Positions 1 to 8,082 of a stretch of DNA of 64,000 nucleotides are shown here, in pieces. Source of the stretch: Levilactobacillus zymae (GTDB lineage Bacteria; Bacillota; Bacilli; Lactobacillales; Lactobacillaceae); NCBI RefSeq assembly GCF_032190635.1, contig NZ_JAVLAS010000001.1:1302001-1366000 (forward strand). Direction: 5' to 3'. A model generated the notes under the pieces. That model made no database searches and was not told the DNA's origin. It saw only the letters and a program-made list of their open reading frames with translations. The position numbers were made by a program, and so were the translations under genes. The stretch's first letter is position 1. Each line of letters starts with the position of its first letter.

Positions 1-1
1 C

Positions 2-43
2 TGGTGGTTCTTCGGTAAGCGACGTAAGCAAAATGATAAGTAA
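2..43 (+). CDS. C-terminal end of an upstream membrane or cell-wall-anchored protein (partial)
   Basis: Only the last 13 codons are in the window, in frame 2, ending at TAA 41-43. They read as an aromatic hydrophobic end (WWFFG) followed by a basic tail (KRRKQNDK). This is the usual end of a sortase-substrate sorting signal and also of many membrane proteins. The LPXTG motif itself would lie outside the window, so the two cannot be told apart. Frame 1 gives a stop after five codons and has no such pattern. Its position next to a GtfA/GtfB-like pair makes a surface glycoprotein attractive, but that is inference. Confidence 0.4.
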   Translation, partial: WWFFGKRRKQNDK

Positions 44-59
44 AACTGAGTCTAATTAG

Positions 60-88
60 TTTCGATATTCAAATTAGGTTAGTACAAT
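60..88 (+). promoter_or_regulatory. Putative promoter of the glycan locus
   Basis: TTTCGA (60-65) and TACAAT (83-88) are separated by 17 nt, upstream of the first locus gene at 173. The -35 is weak and the -10 is good. The start point would lie near 95, just before the long dyad at 103-132. Confidence 0.4.
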
Positions 89-102
89 CAAGTTAAATAA
101 CA

Positions 103-132
103 GATACGTCATAGGTCGAACTATGACGTATC
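103..132. repeat. Perfect 12-bp inverted repeat in the leader of the glycan locus
   Basis: GATACGTCATAG (103-114) and CTATGACGTATC (121-132) form a perfect 12-bp stem around a 6-nt loop. It is followed by ATACATAAAATTTTC, not a clean T-run, so it is a poor intrinsic terminator. It lies just downstream of the putative -10 and 28 nt before the ribosome site of the first gene. It could be an operator, a 5' mRNA-stabilising hairpin, or a weak terminator of the upstream gene. Confidence 0.55.
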
Positions 133-172
133 ATACATAAAATTTTCAAAAAACATTCAGGAGGGTGATCCA

Positions 173-1738
173 ATGAAAAAGTCAGCAATCAAAGAATTGA
201 AAATGCACGTGGTAAATCTCGGAAACGTTCAGGACGTGGCGACGGGAACGGTACGGTTAGCCTTATCCGTTTCCGATAAGCGTCACCGAGCGACCGTGCA
301 ATTTGTTCAAGGGACCAGCTTTAATCAGGCCTGGGACCAGATTGCTGACGCACTAGCGGCCACTCCATTGACGAGTTGGGTACGGATTGACGTCGTCCAG
401 TCGATTCAACGGATCACGTTAGTGCAGTTACAGGAGAAATTGAAAGCGATGCCACGCATGAACTATTGGCGGCAAGGCGTCAGTTTTGATGCCGAATTTC
501 ACACGGCGCTCCTGGAAATGGAAATCAACGGTCACGCCTTCTTTAAGCCCGGTCCACAACATAAGATTGGGAAAAACGCGTCGGCTAGCTGGATCGATTT
601 CGCGGCCGTTCAACGGTATCTGACTCGGCGGAACGGCCAAACCGTGCCAGAGTTGACGCAGACGCCCTATGTCTGGACCTTTTTAACGGCGGGAATTTTC
701 TTTGACGGGGACCAGATTTACGAATTAGACCAATCGGCGCCGAGTCGGGGGATTCGCCAACTCACCGACCTCAACGGAACGCTACGAACCACCATTGATG
801 CGGGGGAACGGTTCCTACAACGACAGATCAAGCCTGATGGTAAGTTCATTTATGGTTACTATCCCGCCCAGCAGCGCATTCTTAGTAGTTACAATACCGT
901 GCGGCACTTTTCGTCCATTTACGCCTTGTTGGAAGCCATCGCGTTTACGGGGCAGACGGCGGACCTACCGGCAGTCAAGCAGGCGATTCAGTGGGGCATT
1001 GACCAGTTGACCACCATCACGGACGGGGCCCGCTTCGTGGTGGAGCAACGTAAGAACAAGACGCCGGAATTAAAGTTGGGCGCGCAAGCCATGCTGATCT
1101 TAGCGCTCTGCAAGTACCAGGAGGTTGCGCACGATGAGGAGTTTCTTCCCGTTCTTTTGGAAACCTACCACGGCGTGACCCGATTCTTGCAACCGTCGGG
1201 ACGGTTCAATCACGTGTTGAACCCCGACCTGACCGTCAAGGAAGCCTTCCGCATCATCTACTACGAAGGTGAAATCACCTTTGCGTTAGCCCGGTTATAT
1301 CAAATTACCCAGGACGATGCCGTGGCTCACTTGATCCAACAAACACTTGATTTCATGGTGGCCCACAACTACGGCAAGTATCACGATCACTGGTTGTCCT
1401 ACGCCATTAATGAGGCCTTGCAGATCTTTCCGGCCAACCGAGACTATATGCAGATGGGCCTGCAAAACGTTTACGACCATCTAACCTTCATCGAGCAACG
1501 GGACACGGCGTACCCGACGTTACTCGAATTGCTGAACGCGGCGGTCAAGATGACCGACGTGATCAAGCGCACTGGTAATGAGGATTTGTTGGAACCATAC
1601 GATCTCGGTCGGTTGCGGCAGGCATGGCGCTACCGGGCCGGTTACGAACTATTGACCGGCAGCTTCCAGCCGGAGTTAGCGATGTACTTCTACTATCCCG
1701 AAAAGTTTATCGGGGGGGTTCTTTGCCCGCCACGATAA
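173..1738 (+). CDS. Alpha/alpha-toroid (six-hairpin-like) protein of the glycan locus, frameshifted near its 3' end
   Basis: The ATG at 173 follows a good GGAGGGTG site. The N-terminal ~150 residues are a mixed alpha/beta region. From about residue 200 the protein is helical, with the motif GKFIYGYYPA...YNTVRHFSSIYALLE, typical of alpha/alpha-barrel enzymes and cyclase-like toroids acting on carbohydrates. I cannot name a substrate. As sequenced, the frame ends in an out-of-place CPPR tail at 1738. Removing one G from the run 1712-1718 restores an open frame to TGA 1824-1826, giving about 550 residues whose stop overlaps the next start (ATGA). The gene heads a closely packed operon with GtfA/GtfB-like transferases, so a role in surface glycan or glycoprotein assembly is likely. 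Whether the frameshift is real or a sequencing error cannot be decided here. Confidence 0.7.
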   Translation: MKKSAIKELKMHVVNLGNVQDVATGTVRLALSVSDKRHRATVQFVQGTSFNQAWDQIADALAATPLTSWVRIDVVQSIQRITLVQLQEKLKAMPRMNYWRQGVSFDAEFHTALLEMEINGHAFFKPGPQHKIGKNASASWIDFAAVQRYLTRRNGQTVPELTQTPYVWTFLTAGIFFDGDQIYELDQSAPSRGIRQLTDLNGTLRTTIDAGERFLQRQIKPDGKFIYGYYPAQQRILSSYNTVRHFSSIYALLEAIAFTGQTADLPAVKQAIQWGIDQLTTITDGARFVVEQRKNKTPELKLGAQAMLILALCKYQEVAHDEEFLPVLLETYHGVTRFLQPSGRFNHVLNPDLTVKEAFRIIYYEGEITFALARLYQITQDDAVAHLIQQTLDFMVAHNYGKYHDHWLSYAINEALQIFPANRDYMQMGLQNVYDHLTFIEQRDTAYPTLLELLNAAVKMTDVIKRTGNEDLLEPYDLGRLRQAWRYRAGYELLTGSFQPELAMYFYYPEKFIGGVLCPPR

Positions 1739-1826
1739 TTTCCGGACCAGAATCGACGACTGTGAACACTTCCTTTCCGGGTTGATCAACTACTACGACT
1801 ACGCGAATCAAGGGGGGATTAGATGA
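1712..1826 (+). other. Frameshift site (G7 tract) and orphaned 3' coding tail of the toroid gene
   Basis: Seven consecutive G (1712-1718) shift the frame. With six G, the codons continue as GGFFARHDNFRTRIDDCEHF and on through LINYYDYANQGGIR to TGA 1824-1826. The restored stop overlaps the ATG at 1823 as ATGA, the normal coupled arrangement in tight operons. This supports the longer frame as ancestral. Homopolymer slippage may be biological (phase variation) or technical. Confidence 0.75.
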
Positions 1827-2026
1827 CGATTTTAGCCGCCGCCATTGCCTATAAACGCATCCAATTCTTCATTCGGATGCTACTGTTCGTGATTCTGGGC
1901 GTGCTGGTCCTAGTGATGCGGGCCCGGAACAAAAAAAAGACCCGTAAGCGCATGGATGAACGGACCGCCTATATGATGAAGCACACCAAGCGGGATAAGA
2001 ACGGGAAATACCCGTGGGAAAATTAA
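1823..2026 (+). CDS. Small single-pass membrane protein of the glycan locus
   Basis: It encodes 67 residues. Residues ~16-35 form one membrane segment (IRMLLFVILGVLVLVM), followed by a very basic, charged cytoplasmic tail (KKKTRKRMDERTAYMMKH). The start codon overlaps the restored stop of the preceding gene, and AGGGGGG at 1811-1817 can serve as ribosome site, so it is probably translationally coupled. I do not recognise the family. A membrane scaffold for the cytosolic glycosyltransferases that follow is a reasonable guess and no more. Confidence 0.65.
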   Translation: MTILAAAIAYKRIQFFIRMLLFVILGVLVLVMRARNKKKTRKRMDERTAYMMKHTKRDKNGKYPWEN

Positions 2027-2047
2027 ACGAGAAATGGAGTGAGTGCT

Positions 2048-3565
2048 GTGTACTATTTTATTAACGAATACATCTTACAAAAAAATTCGAGTGTGGAACA
2101 TACGGCCATGAACCGGGTGAAACTCTTCAACCATTACCACCAGCCGGCCCAAATCGTAACTAAGATCTATGACCGGCTCCTGCACCGCACGCTCACCGAT
2201 TTCGAGTTGACCGATTCGGCGGTGGTCAACATGTACGACTTCTTCCAGGAAGCCACGGCGGTGACGCCGCAGGTCATTCATACGACCGATTTACATCTAC
2301 CCGTAGAATCCGAAATCACGGTGGGTGCCAACGTCAGCAAGGTGGCTGACGGCGACATGTTGACCAGTCACGTGGGATTCATTCCGGGAACCATTGGCCG
2401 GGTCTTCTACCAAGAGTTTCTCGACGTCCAGGGGAACGCCATCGAAACGGATTTATGGGATTGGCGGGGCTTTAAGTCAACGACCCAGTACTTCGGACAA
2501 AATGGCAAATTGATGATGCAACGTTACTACACGCCGCAAGGCCGCATTGTGATGGACGAGTACCTGGTGCCCGATACGGCGGGCAATCCGCTCACGTCAC
2601 GAATTATCTTGAAGGACTATCAGGGCAAGGGCGATCGCTTCTTCCAGAACGCCGACGACCTGTTTGCCTTCTTCTTGGAGGAATTAGCTCGTCAAGATCA
2701 AGGCCAAACCACCTTCATTGGGGATCGCCCGGGGACGGCGGTCAAACCGTTGTTGGGCTTAACCAATGCGGCGCGTAAGATTCTGTACCTCCCCATTAAC
2801 CACGTCCGCAATCCTAACGACCCATTACACGCGGAGCTGGACGGGTTCTTACAGCCCGCGTTCGACCATTATCAACAATTTGATGGCTTCGTGACGGCTA
2901 GTGCCAAGCAGGCCGAACACCTTACGGCCCGTTTTCCGGGAATTAAGGTCACGGCGATTCCACCGGTGACCACGACGCCGCTGGCCAAAACAGGGGCCGA
3001 GGCTCAACCGGTAGCCCAGAATCTGCGGCGGGCCCACAGCCTACTTTATGCGGGACGAATCGCCCCAGACAAGCAAATTGACCAACTGCTGCGAATGTTT
3101 GCGTTGGTCAAAGACCGGGTTCCCGACGCCATGTTTGATCTGTATGGATACGGCCAACCAGAGTACGTGCAACAGATGACGGACTTGGTCGCCGAACTGA
3201 AGTTAACGGGACAGGTGACCTTCAAGGACTATGATCCCCAACTCGTCCAAAAATATGATCAGTATCAGGTGATGGCTAACATGTCACTGGCCGATGCCGA
3301 ACCCCTAGCGATGTTGGAAGCCATGGCCCACGGCATTCCGGTGGTCAGCTACCCGTTCAACTATGGGGTCAAGGAGCTGGTAACCTCCGATCAAAACGGT
3401 TACCTGATTGCTCCGGGTAATCCGTTGGCGATGGCCGAGAAGATTGCGGGCCTGTTCCAGGACCCAGCCAAGCTGACCAAGCTAAGCACAGCTGCTTATC
3501 AAGATGCCCATACCACCTGGACCCACCGAAAAGTTTGGAACCGCTGGCAACGTGTGTTGGCGTAA
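2048..3565 (+). CDS. GtfB-like GT4 glycosyltransferase, catalytic motif altered
   Basis: The GTG at 2048 is preferred over GTG 2039 because GGAG at 2036-2039 is then 8 nt away and the start MYYFIN matches that of the next gene. The ~505-residue protein has an N-terminal beta-rich domain like that of the TagE/TarM/GtfA group, then a GT-B GT4 fold with a nucleotide-binding region (YAGRIAPDKQ). The EX7E catalytic motif reads DAEPLAMLE, so the first Glu is Asp. Its partner keeps the full motif. In the GtfA/GtfB pair known from streptococci and Lactiplantibacillus plantarum (protein O-glycosylation), one subunit is catalytic and the other a binding co-factor. I infer this is the non-catalytic or weaker subunit. 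Automated annotation may call it poly(glycerol-phosphate) alpha-glucosyltransferase. Confidence 0.8.
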   Translation: MYYFINEYILQKNSSVEHTAMNRVKLFNHYHQPAQIVTKIYDRLLHRTLTDFELTDSAVVNMYDFFQEATAVTPQVIHTTDLHLPVESEITVGANVSKVADGDMLTSHVGFIPGTIGRVFYQEFLDVQGNAIETDLWDWRGFKSTTQYFGQNGKLMMQRYYTPQGRIVMDEYLVPDTAGNPLTSRIILKDYQGKGDRFFQNADDLFAFFLEELARQDQGQTTFIGDRPGTAVKPLLGLTNAARKILYLPINHVRNPNDPLHAELDGFLQPAFDHYQQFDGFVTASAKQAEHLTARFPGIKVTAIPPVTTTPLAKTGAEAQPVAQNLRRAHSLLYAGRIAPDKQIDQLLRMFALVKDRVPDAMFDLYGYGQPEYVQQMTDLVAELKLTGQVTFKDYDPQLVQKYDQYQVMANMSLADAEPLAMLEAMAHGIPVVSYPFNYGVKELVTSDQNGYLIAPGNPLAMAEKIAGLFQDPAKLTKLSTAAYQDAHTTWTHRKVWNRWQRVLA

Positions 3566-3578
3566 AGGAGGAAGCACG

Positions 3579-5132
3579 ATGTACTATTTCTTAAACGATA
3601 ATCTACAATTTTCTAAATCGGGAATTGAACATGCCGAAATCATGCGGTTGCGGTTGTTCCAAAAACACGGTGTTCCCGCCAAAATCGTCACCCGGATGTT
3701 TGCCATGAACCTGACCGACGTGTTGGCCCAGGCCCACATCGACCGACAAAATTTCGTGAACTTATTCGAATTCTTCTGTGGGAGTGCCGAAGTGCCCACC
3801 CGCAAGGTAACCTTACAATCCTTGGCGTTGCCCCTGAATAGCACGCAGACGCGTAAAGATAAACAGTGTCAGGTCTTCGTACAAGGCAAACTGCTGATGA
3901 TCATTTATTTACGTGATGCACAGTCGGACGAGATTAGCAATATTCAGTACTTCGACGTTAACGGCCGAACGTTGAAGATGACCTGGTGGGACGTGCGGGG
4001 CTTTAAATGCCTGGAACAAAACTTCGATTGGGACGGCAAAATCGCCCTCGAACAGTATTTCGGTCCCGACGGGCAGGTCCACGTGGAAAAGAGTCACCTC
4101 TTGAACCGGGCCGGCCAGGAAAGCATCAGCTGGCGGGTCCTGAACTACAAGCAGGGCAGTTGGACCTTCCGGGGGATGAACGAATTGACGCGGTTCTTCT
4201 ACGACGAACTTAACGCCAACGGGGAAACCAACGTGATGATTTGTGACCGGACCGTGGAGTGCGACTGGGGCCTGTTCCACATGCGCACACCAGTTTACCG
4301 GGTCTTACACCTCCACAACAATCACGTGAGTGACGCCAGCGACATGTTGCACTCGCCGTTGAACAACAATTACCAAAACGCGTTGGACAACTGGCGGCAA
4401 TGGGACGCGGTGATTTCGGCCACGCCGGAACAATCGCGTGACGTGGCGGCGCGGTTTGGGACTAACATCCCGGCCTTCACGATTCCGGTGGGTTACGTCA
4501 GTGATCAGACGTTAGCGGCGCCGCAGGTCACGGAAGCCCAGCGTCAAAAGGATCTGATCGTGCACGTGGCGCGGTTGGCGCCCGAAAAGCAACAGAACCA
4601 TTCGATTGAAGCCTTTGCCCGGATCCACCAAGACTTTCCGGCGGCCAAGCTCGAACTGTGGGGGTACGCTAACGGGGATGCGGCTAAGGCGCTACGTCAA
4701 CAGGTCGCGGACCTGCACCTTGAAGACAGCGTCCTGTTTAAGGGCTACACCGACGACATCAATGCCGTTTATAACCGGGCCGTGTTAGGCGTACTGCCAA
4801 GTCGAGCGGAAGGGTTCTCCTTAACCTTACTGGAAGCTCAGGCCCACGGGGTACCGATGATTGCCAACGACGTTAAATACGGGCCTAGCGACATCATTCA
4901 AGACGGTGTCAGCGGGGTGCTGACCCAAGACGGACAGGTCGATCAACTGGCGACGGCCATGCGGCAATTGCTTGCCGACCCGAAGCAGCTTGATGAGTAC
5001 CGGCAAGCCGCTTACGCTAACGCTCAGCGCTACTCCGAAGACGCCGTGTTTGCCAAGTGGCAGGAACTCTTGGACTACTTCGATCAGCAAACGACCCGCA
5101 CAGCGCAACCAATCGCGGCCACACTCGGCTAA
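3579..5132 (+). CDS. GtfA-like GT4 glycosyltransferase (catalytic partner)
   Basis: The ATG at 3579 has an ideal AAAGGAGG 9 nt upstream; the longer frame from 3504 only overlaps the previous gene. The ~517-residue protein has the N-terminal beta-rich domain (start MYYFLND, then SGIEHAEIMRLRLF), and a C-terminal GT4 domain with HVARLAPEKQ and an intact EX7E motif (EGFSLTLLE, near residue 410). The family includes TagE teichoic acid glucosyltransferases and the GtfA subunit that adds GlcNAc to Ser/Thr of adhesins and autolysins. The paired layout with 2048-3565 favours the protein O-glycosylation complex. A wall teichoic acid transferase remains possible because no tag/tar genes or accessory Sec genes are visible to decide it. 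Confidence 0.8.
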   Translation: MYYFLNDNLQFSKSGIEHAEIMRLRLFQKHGVPAKIVTRMFAMNLTDVLAQAHIDRQNFVNLFEFFCGSAEVPTRKVTLQSLALPLNSTQTRKDKQCQVFVQGKLLMIIYLRDAQSDEISNIQYFDVNGRTLKMTWWDVRGFKCLEQNFDWDGKIALEQYFGPDGQVHVEKSHLLNRAGQESISWRVLNYKQGSWTFRGMNELTRFFYDELNANGETNVMICDRTVECDWGLFHMRTPVYRVLHLHNNHVSDASDMLHSPLNNNYQNALDNWRQWDAVISATPEQSRDVAARFGTNIPAFTIPVGYVSDQTLAAPQVTEAQRQKDLIVHVARLAPEKQQNHSIEAFARIHQDFPAAKLELWGYANGDAAKALRQQVADLHLEDSVLFKGYTDDINAVYNRAVLGVLPSRAEGFSLTLLEAQAHGVPMIANDVKYGPSDIIQDGVSGVLTQDGQVDQLATAMRQLLADPKQLDEYRQAAYANAQRYSEDAVFAKWQELLDYFDQQTTRTAQPIAATLG

Positions 5133-5166
5133 GTGATTCACGCAGACCAATGGGGGGAATGCCATT

Positions 5167-5562
5167 ATGGATCAAACAACCAGCTTAATTGTCGACATTG
5201 ACGGCACCTTATGCGACCTCAAGACACCCGAACAAAGTTACCTCGATGTGGCCCCGAAGCCCAGCGTGATTGAGCAGTTAAGAACCTACCAAACGGCTGG
5301 ATTTCGGATCGTGTTATTCACCTCGCGCCAGATGCGGACCTACAACGGCAACTTGGGCCAGATCAACAAGTACACGGCCCCCGTTACGGCCAAATGGTTA
5401 GACCGCTACGATGTGCCGTACGATGAAATCATGTTCGGCAAACCCTGGGCCGGCCGGGGTGGTTACTACATCGACGACCGGGCGTTTCGCCCCAGTGAAT
5501 TTCTCAACCACACCCCGGCAGAACTCGAAGCCCTAGTAGATAAGGAGCGTGACGTGCATTGA
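5167..5562 (+). CDS. HAD-superfamily phosphatase of capsule/glycan-locus type
   Basis: It encodes 131 residues. HAD motif I is DIDGTLCDL near residue 10, motif II is FTSRQMR near 60, and motif IV is YYIDDRAFRP near 100, so the catalytic aspartates are present. Short HAD proteins of this kind occur in capsule loci, where they dephosphorylate small precursors. The stop overlaps the start of the next gene (TTGA at 5559-5562), so it is probably co-translated with the kinase/nucleotidyltransferase fusion. The substrate is unknown. A phosphorylated small head group is inferred from the neighbouring kinase and nucleotidyltransferase. Confidence 0.75.
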   Translation: MDQTTSLIVDIDGTLCDLKTPEQSYLDVAPKPSVIEQLRTYQTAGFRIVLFTSRQMRTYNGNLGQINKYTAPVTAKWLDRYDVPYDEIMFGKPWAGRGGYYIDDRAFRPSEFLNHTPAELEALVDKERDVH

Positions 5563-7205
5563 AAACCTTAGTAATGCTCTCGGCCGCAAAGGTTGCCGAA
5601 GACATGCAGCAAAACTTCGGGGCCATCTATCCAGCGATGATTCCCGTGACCGACGGGGAACGGATTCTCGACCGCACCGTGGCCCAATACCTTGACGTCT
5701 ACGATCGGCTGTTCATTGCGGTCAACGCAACCGACACCACAATCACCGATTACGTTCAATACCGGGAACTGGCGATTCAACCCTTAGAGGTCGCCGACGG
5801 GTTGACGCTGAGCGAATCGGTGGCCCAGGTTTTGGCGCAGCTGCAGGACCAGGGGCCTTTAGGGACGTTGACGCTGGTCTTTGGGGACACCGTAGTTACC
5901 GTTGAAGATATCACCCAGCCCGACGTGGTTTGGACCCATCCCGTGGGGGACGCCGGTCGGTGGACTACCGTGACGGTTGATGACCAGCAGCAATTGACCT
6001 TTAACGATAAGGTGGTGCCGACACAACCGACCACGGATTTACAAGCCGCAGTCGGTGTCTTCACCCTCCAAGCGGGGGACTGGTTAAGCGACTATTGGCA
6101 AGCTGATCAGGATTTTTACACCAACCTGTGTCGTTACAATCAAGTCTATCCACTAACGCCACTGACCGCGCAGCACTGGCTGGACTTCGGGCATAGTGAT
6201 AAGTACGTGGAAGCCAAGCAAGCCGTGGAAGCCCGCTTCTTTAACCACACTACCATTGACTCGCAACGGGGAATTTTACGGAAAGAAAGTACCGACGTCG
6301 ATAAGTTCTTGGGAGAGATCCAGTGGTACCTGAAGTTACCCAAGAATTTGGCGTACTTAGCGCCCCGAATTTTTGACTACTCGCTAAACTACAACGCGCC
6401 GTTCGTGGAGATGGAATATTTTTCCTATGAAAGTCTGCATAATTTGTTTCTTTACGGAAACCTAGAATTGGGATTCTGGCGCGAAATCGTTGATGAACTG
6501 TTCTTCCTGCGGTCCGAAATGGGACAATATCGAGTCCAAGTGGCTCCGGACGAATACCAGGAGACCGTTGCGGAAATGTATTTGAATAAAACGGTTGACC
6601 GCTTGAACCGGCTAGTTGACGAACAAGAATTCTTTGCCCAAATCGCCGAACAACCCTTGGTAATCAACGGGCAAACTTACCCCAGCATCACGGAAATTTT
6701 GACAGCGCTGCCAGCCGTGTTGGCCCAATCCGGGGTGCTGACCGGTGACCACTTTAGCGTGATCCACGGGGACTTTTGCATGAGTAACGTGTTGTACGAC
6801 AACGCCCAACACGTGATGCGATTGATCGATCTCCGGGGGAAGTTCGGCCGGTTCGATATTTACGGGGACGCCAAGTACGATTACGCCAAAATGATGCACA
6901 GTTTCTCGGGGAAATACGATTACATCATTTCCGACATGTTCAAGGTCAGTGCGGATACGACGGGGCAGATCGATTACGAACTCGACGTGACGGGGAACGA
7001 ACGGCAGGTCGGCGAATTATTCGAGCAGCGGTTACGTGAGCATTTAGGCGATGCGGCGACCTACCGGCAGGTGCAATTGATCGAATCACTGCTCTTCTTG
7101 AGTATGATTCCGCTCCACCAGGATAAGCCACAGCGGCAAAAAGCCATGTTGGCGGTTGGCGTCACCAAGTTTGCGCCGTTTATGGCGAAGATAACGGAGG
7201 GATAA
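5559..7205 (+). CDS. Fusion of a nucleotidyltransferase-like domain and an APH/choline-kinase-type phosphotransferase
   Basis: It encodes 548 residues from TTG 5559, overlapping the HAD stop. Residues 1-~230 resemble a GT-A/nucleotidyltransferase fold (YPAMIPVTDGERILD, later VFGDTVV), but the usual G-x-G-x-R loop is not visible, so the domain may be inactive or act on another substrate. Residues ~240-548 form an aminoglycoside/choline kinase-like domain with the Brenner motif HGDFCMSN near 408 and a following LIDLRGKFG metal site. Such fusions sit in capsule clusters and phosphorylate a small alcohol or sugar before NDP activation, as LicA does for choline. The substrate here is unknown. The nucleotidyltransferase at 7208 follows after 2 nt. 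Confidence 0.7.
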   Translation: MKTLVMLSAAKVAEDMQQNFGAIYPAMIPVTDGERILDRTVAQYLDVYDRLFIAVNATDTTITDYVQYRELAIQPLEVADGLTLSESVAQVLAQLQDQGPLGTLTLVFGDTVVTVEDITQPDVVWTHPVGDAGRWTTVTVDDQQQLTFNDKVVPTQPTTDLQAAVGVFTLQAGDWLSDYWQADQDFYTNLCRYNQVYPLTPLTAQHWLDFGHSDKYVEAKQAVEARFFNHTTIDSQRGILRKESTDVDKFLGEIQWYLKLPKNLAYLAPRIFDYSLNYNAPFVEMEYFSYESLHNLFLYGNLELGFWREIVDELFFLRSEMGQYRVQVAPDEYQETVAEMYLNKTVDRLNRLVDEQEFFAQIAEQPLVINGQTYPSITEILTALPAVLAQSGVLTGDHFSVIHGDFCMSNVLYDNAQHVMRLIDLRGKFGRFDIYGDAKYDYAKMMHSFSGKYDYIISDMFKVSADTTGQIDYELDVTGNERQVGELFEQRLREHLGDAATYRQVQLIESLLFLSMIPLHQDKPQRQKAMLAVGVTKFAPFMAKITEG

Positions 7206-7207
7206 CC

Positions 7208-7933
7208 ATGCAAGTTGTGATTACAATGGCGGGCCGCGGGTCGCGCTTTCGGCAGGTGGGCTATACTCAGCCGAAGCACGAAATTGTGGTACGGGGCCGC
7301 ACGCTCTTTGAGTGGGCCATGGACTCGTTACGCGATTTTAAAAATGAAAAGTTTGTGTTCGTGGTCCGGCAAGGCGCCTATGACCGCGACCAGTTGAAAC
7401 AGTTGATTGCCGCGGCAGAAATTGAGAACTACGAAATCGTCCCAATCGATGCCGTGACGTCGGGACAGGCGGCTACCGTGATGGCGGCCATGCCGGCCAT
7501 GAATCCCCACGAGGGGGTGGCCATCTATAACATCGATACCTACGTGGAACCGGGTCACATCTTACGCGCGGATTTGGCAGCATGCGACGGTCATTTGACC
7601 ACGTTTAAGGCGCCCGGCGATCATTGGTCGTTCGTCAAGCTTGACGATCAGGACCACGTGGTCGACGTGGTCGAGAAGCGACGAATCTCTGATTTAGCGT
7701 CGGTCGGGTTTTACTATTTCGACCGATTCGTGGATTTTGCGGGGCTGTATCACCACCACGCTGCGGACGTCCGCAGAGATTACGGGGAGACCTACGTGGC
7801 CCCGTTTTACCATTACTTCATTCAAGAACACCGGGGGACCATCACGGTCAAGACGATTCCGGCCGACGCCGTGCACGTCTTAGGGACGCCCGAAGAGTTG
7901 GCGGTCTTTCGAGATGAGGTCCCTGCGGAATAG
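7208..7933 (+). CDS. Sugar/head-group nucleotidyltransferase
   Basis: It encodes 241 residues with a strong GGAGGG site. The N-terminus carries the nucleotidyltransferase signature MAGRGSRF followed by GYTQPKHEI, with the activating Lys. The metal-binding acidic motif is NIDTYVEP near residue 115. The length and motif fit CTP- or UTP-dependent pyrophosphorylase-like enzymes of capsule loci (the LicC and Campylobacter Cj1416 type). It probably forms the NDP-linked form of the product phosphorylated by the kinase encoded just upstream. The nucleotide and substrate cannot be read from sequence. It is the last gene before a 150-bp gap. Confidence 0.75.
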   Translation: MQVVITMAGRGSRFRQVGYTQPKHEIVVRGRTLFEWAMDSLRDFKNEKFVFVVRQGAYDRDQLKQLIAAAEIENYEIVPIDAVTSGQAATVMAAMPAMNPHEGVAIYNIDTYVEPGHILRADLAACDGHLTTFKAPGDHWSFVKLDDQDHVVDVVEKRRISDLASVGFYYFDRFVDFAGLYHHHAADVRRDYGETYVAPFYHYFIQEHRGTITVKTIPADAVHVLGTPEELAVFRDEVPAE

Positions 7934-8006
7934 GGCGACATGTAGGCACGGGGGTGATGGCTGGAAAAGCGACCGGGCCATTGTTTATGCACAATTCGAG
8001 ATGAAA

Positions 8007-8050
8007 TTGAAGTTGGATTAATGCAGGATCAGCGAAGAAATCCAATTCAA
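8007..8050 (+). repeat. Inverted repeat in the gap before the CapA-fusion gene
   Basis: TTGAAGTTGGATT (8007-8019) and AATCCAATTCAA (8039-8050) can pair over 12 bp with a single bulged G and a loop of about 19 nt. The hairpin precedes the ribosome site of the next gene and is not followed by a T-run. It could modulate read-through or translation between the NDP-head-group genes and the CapA gene. Confidence 0.4.
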
Positions 8051-8082
8051 CGTGAGTTTTGAGGAAGAGAGGTGAAGCGGTT

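Noticed and set aside
3909..4280. 123-codon minus-strand frame inside the GtfA-like gene
   Set aside because: It is antisense to a well-supported glycosyltransferase and lacks its own start signals.
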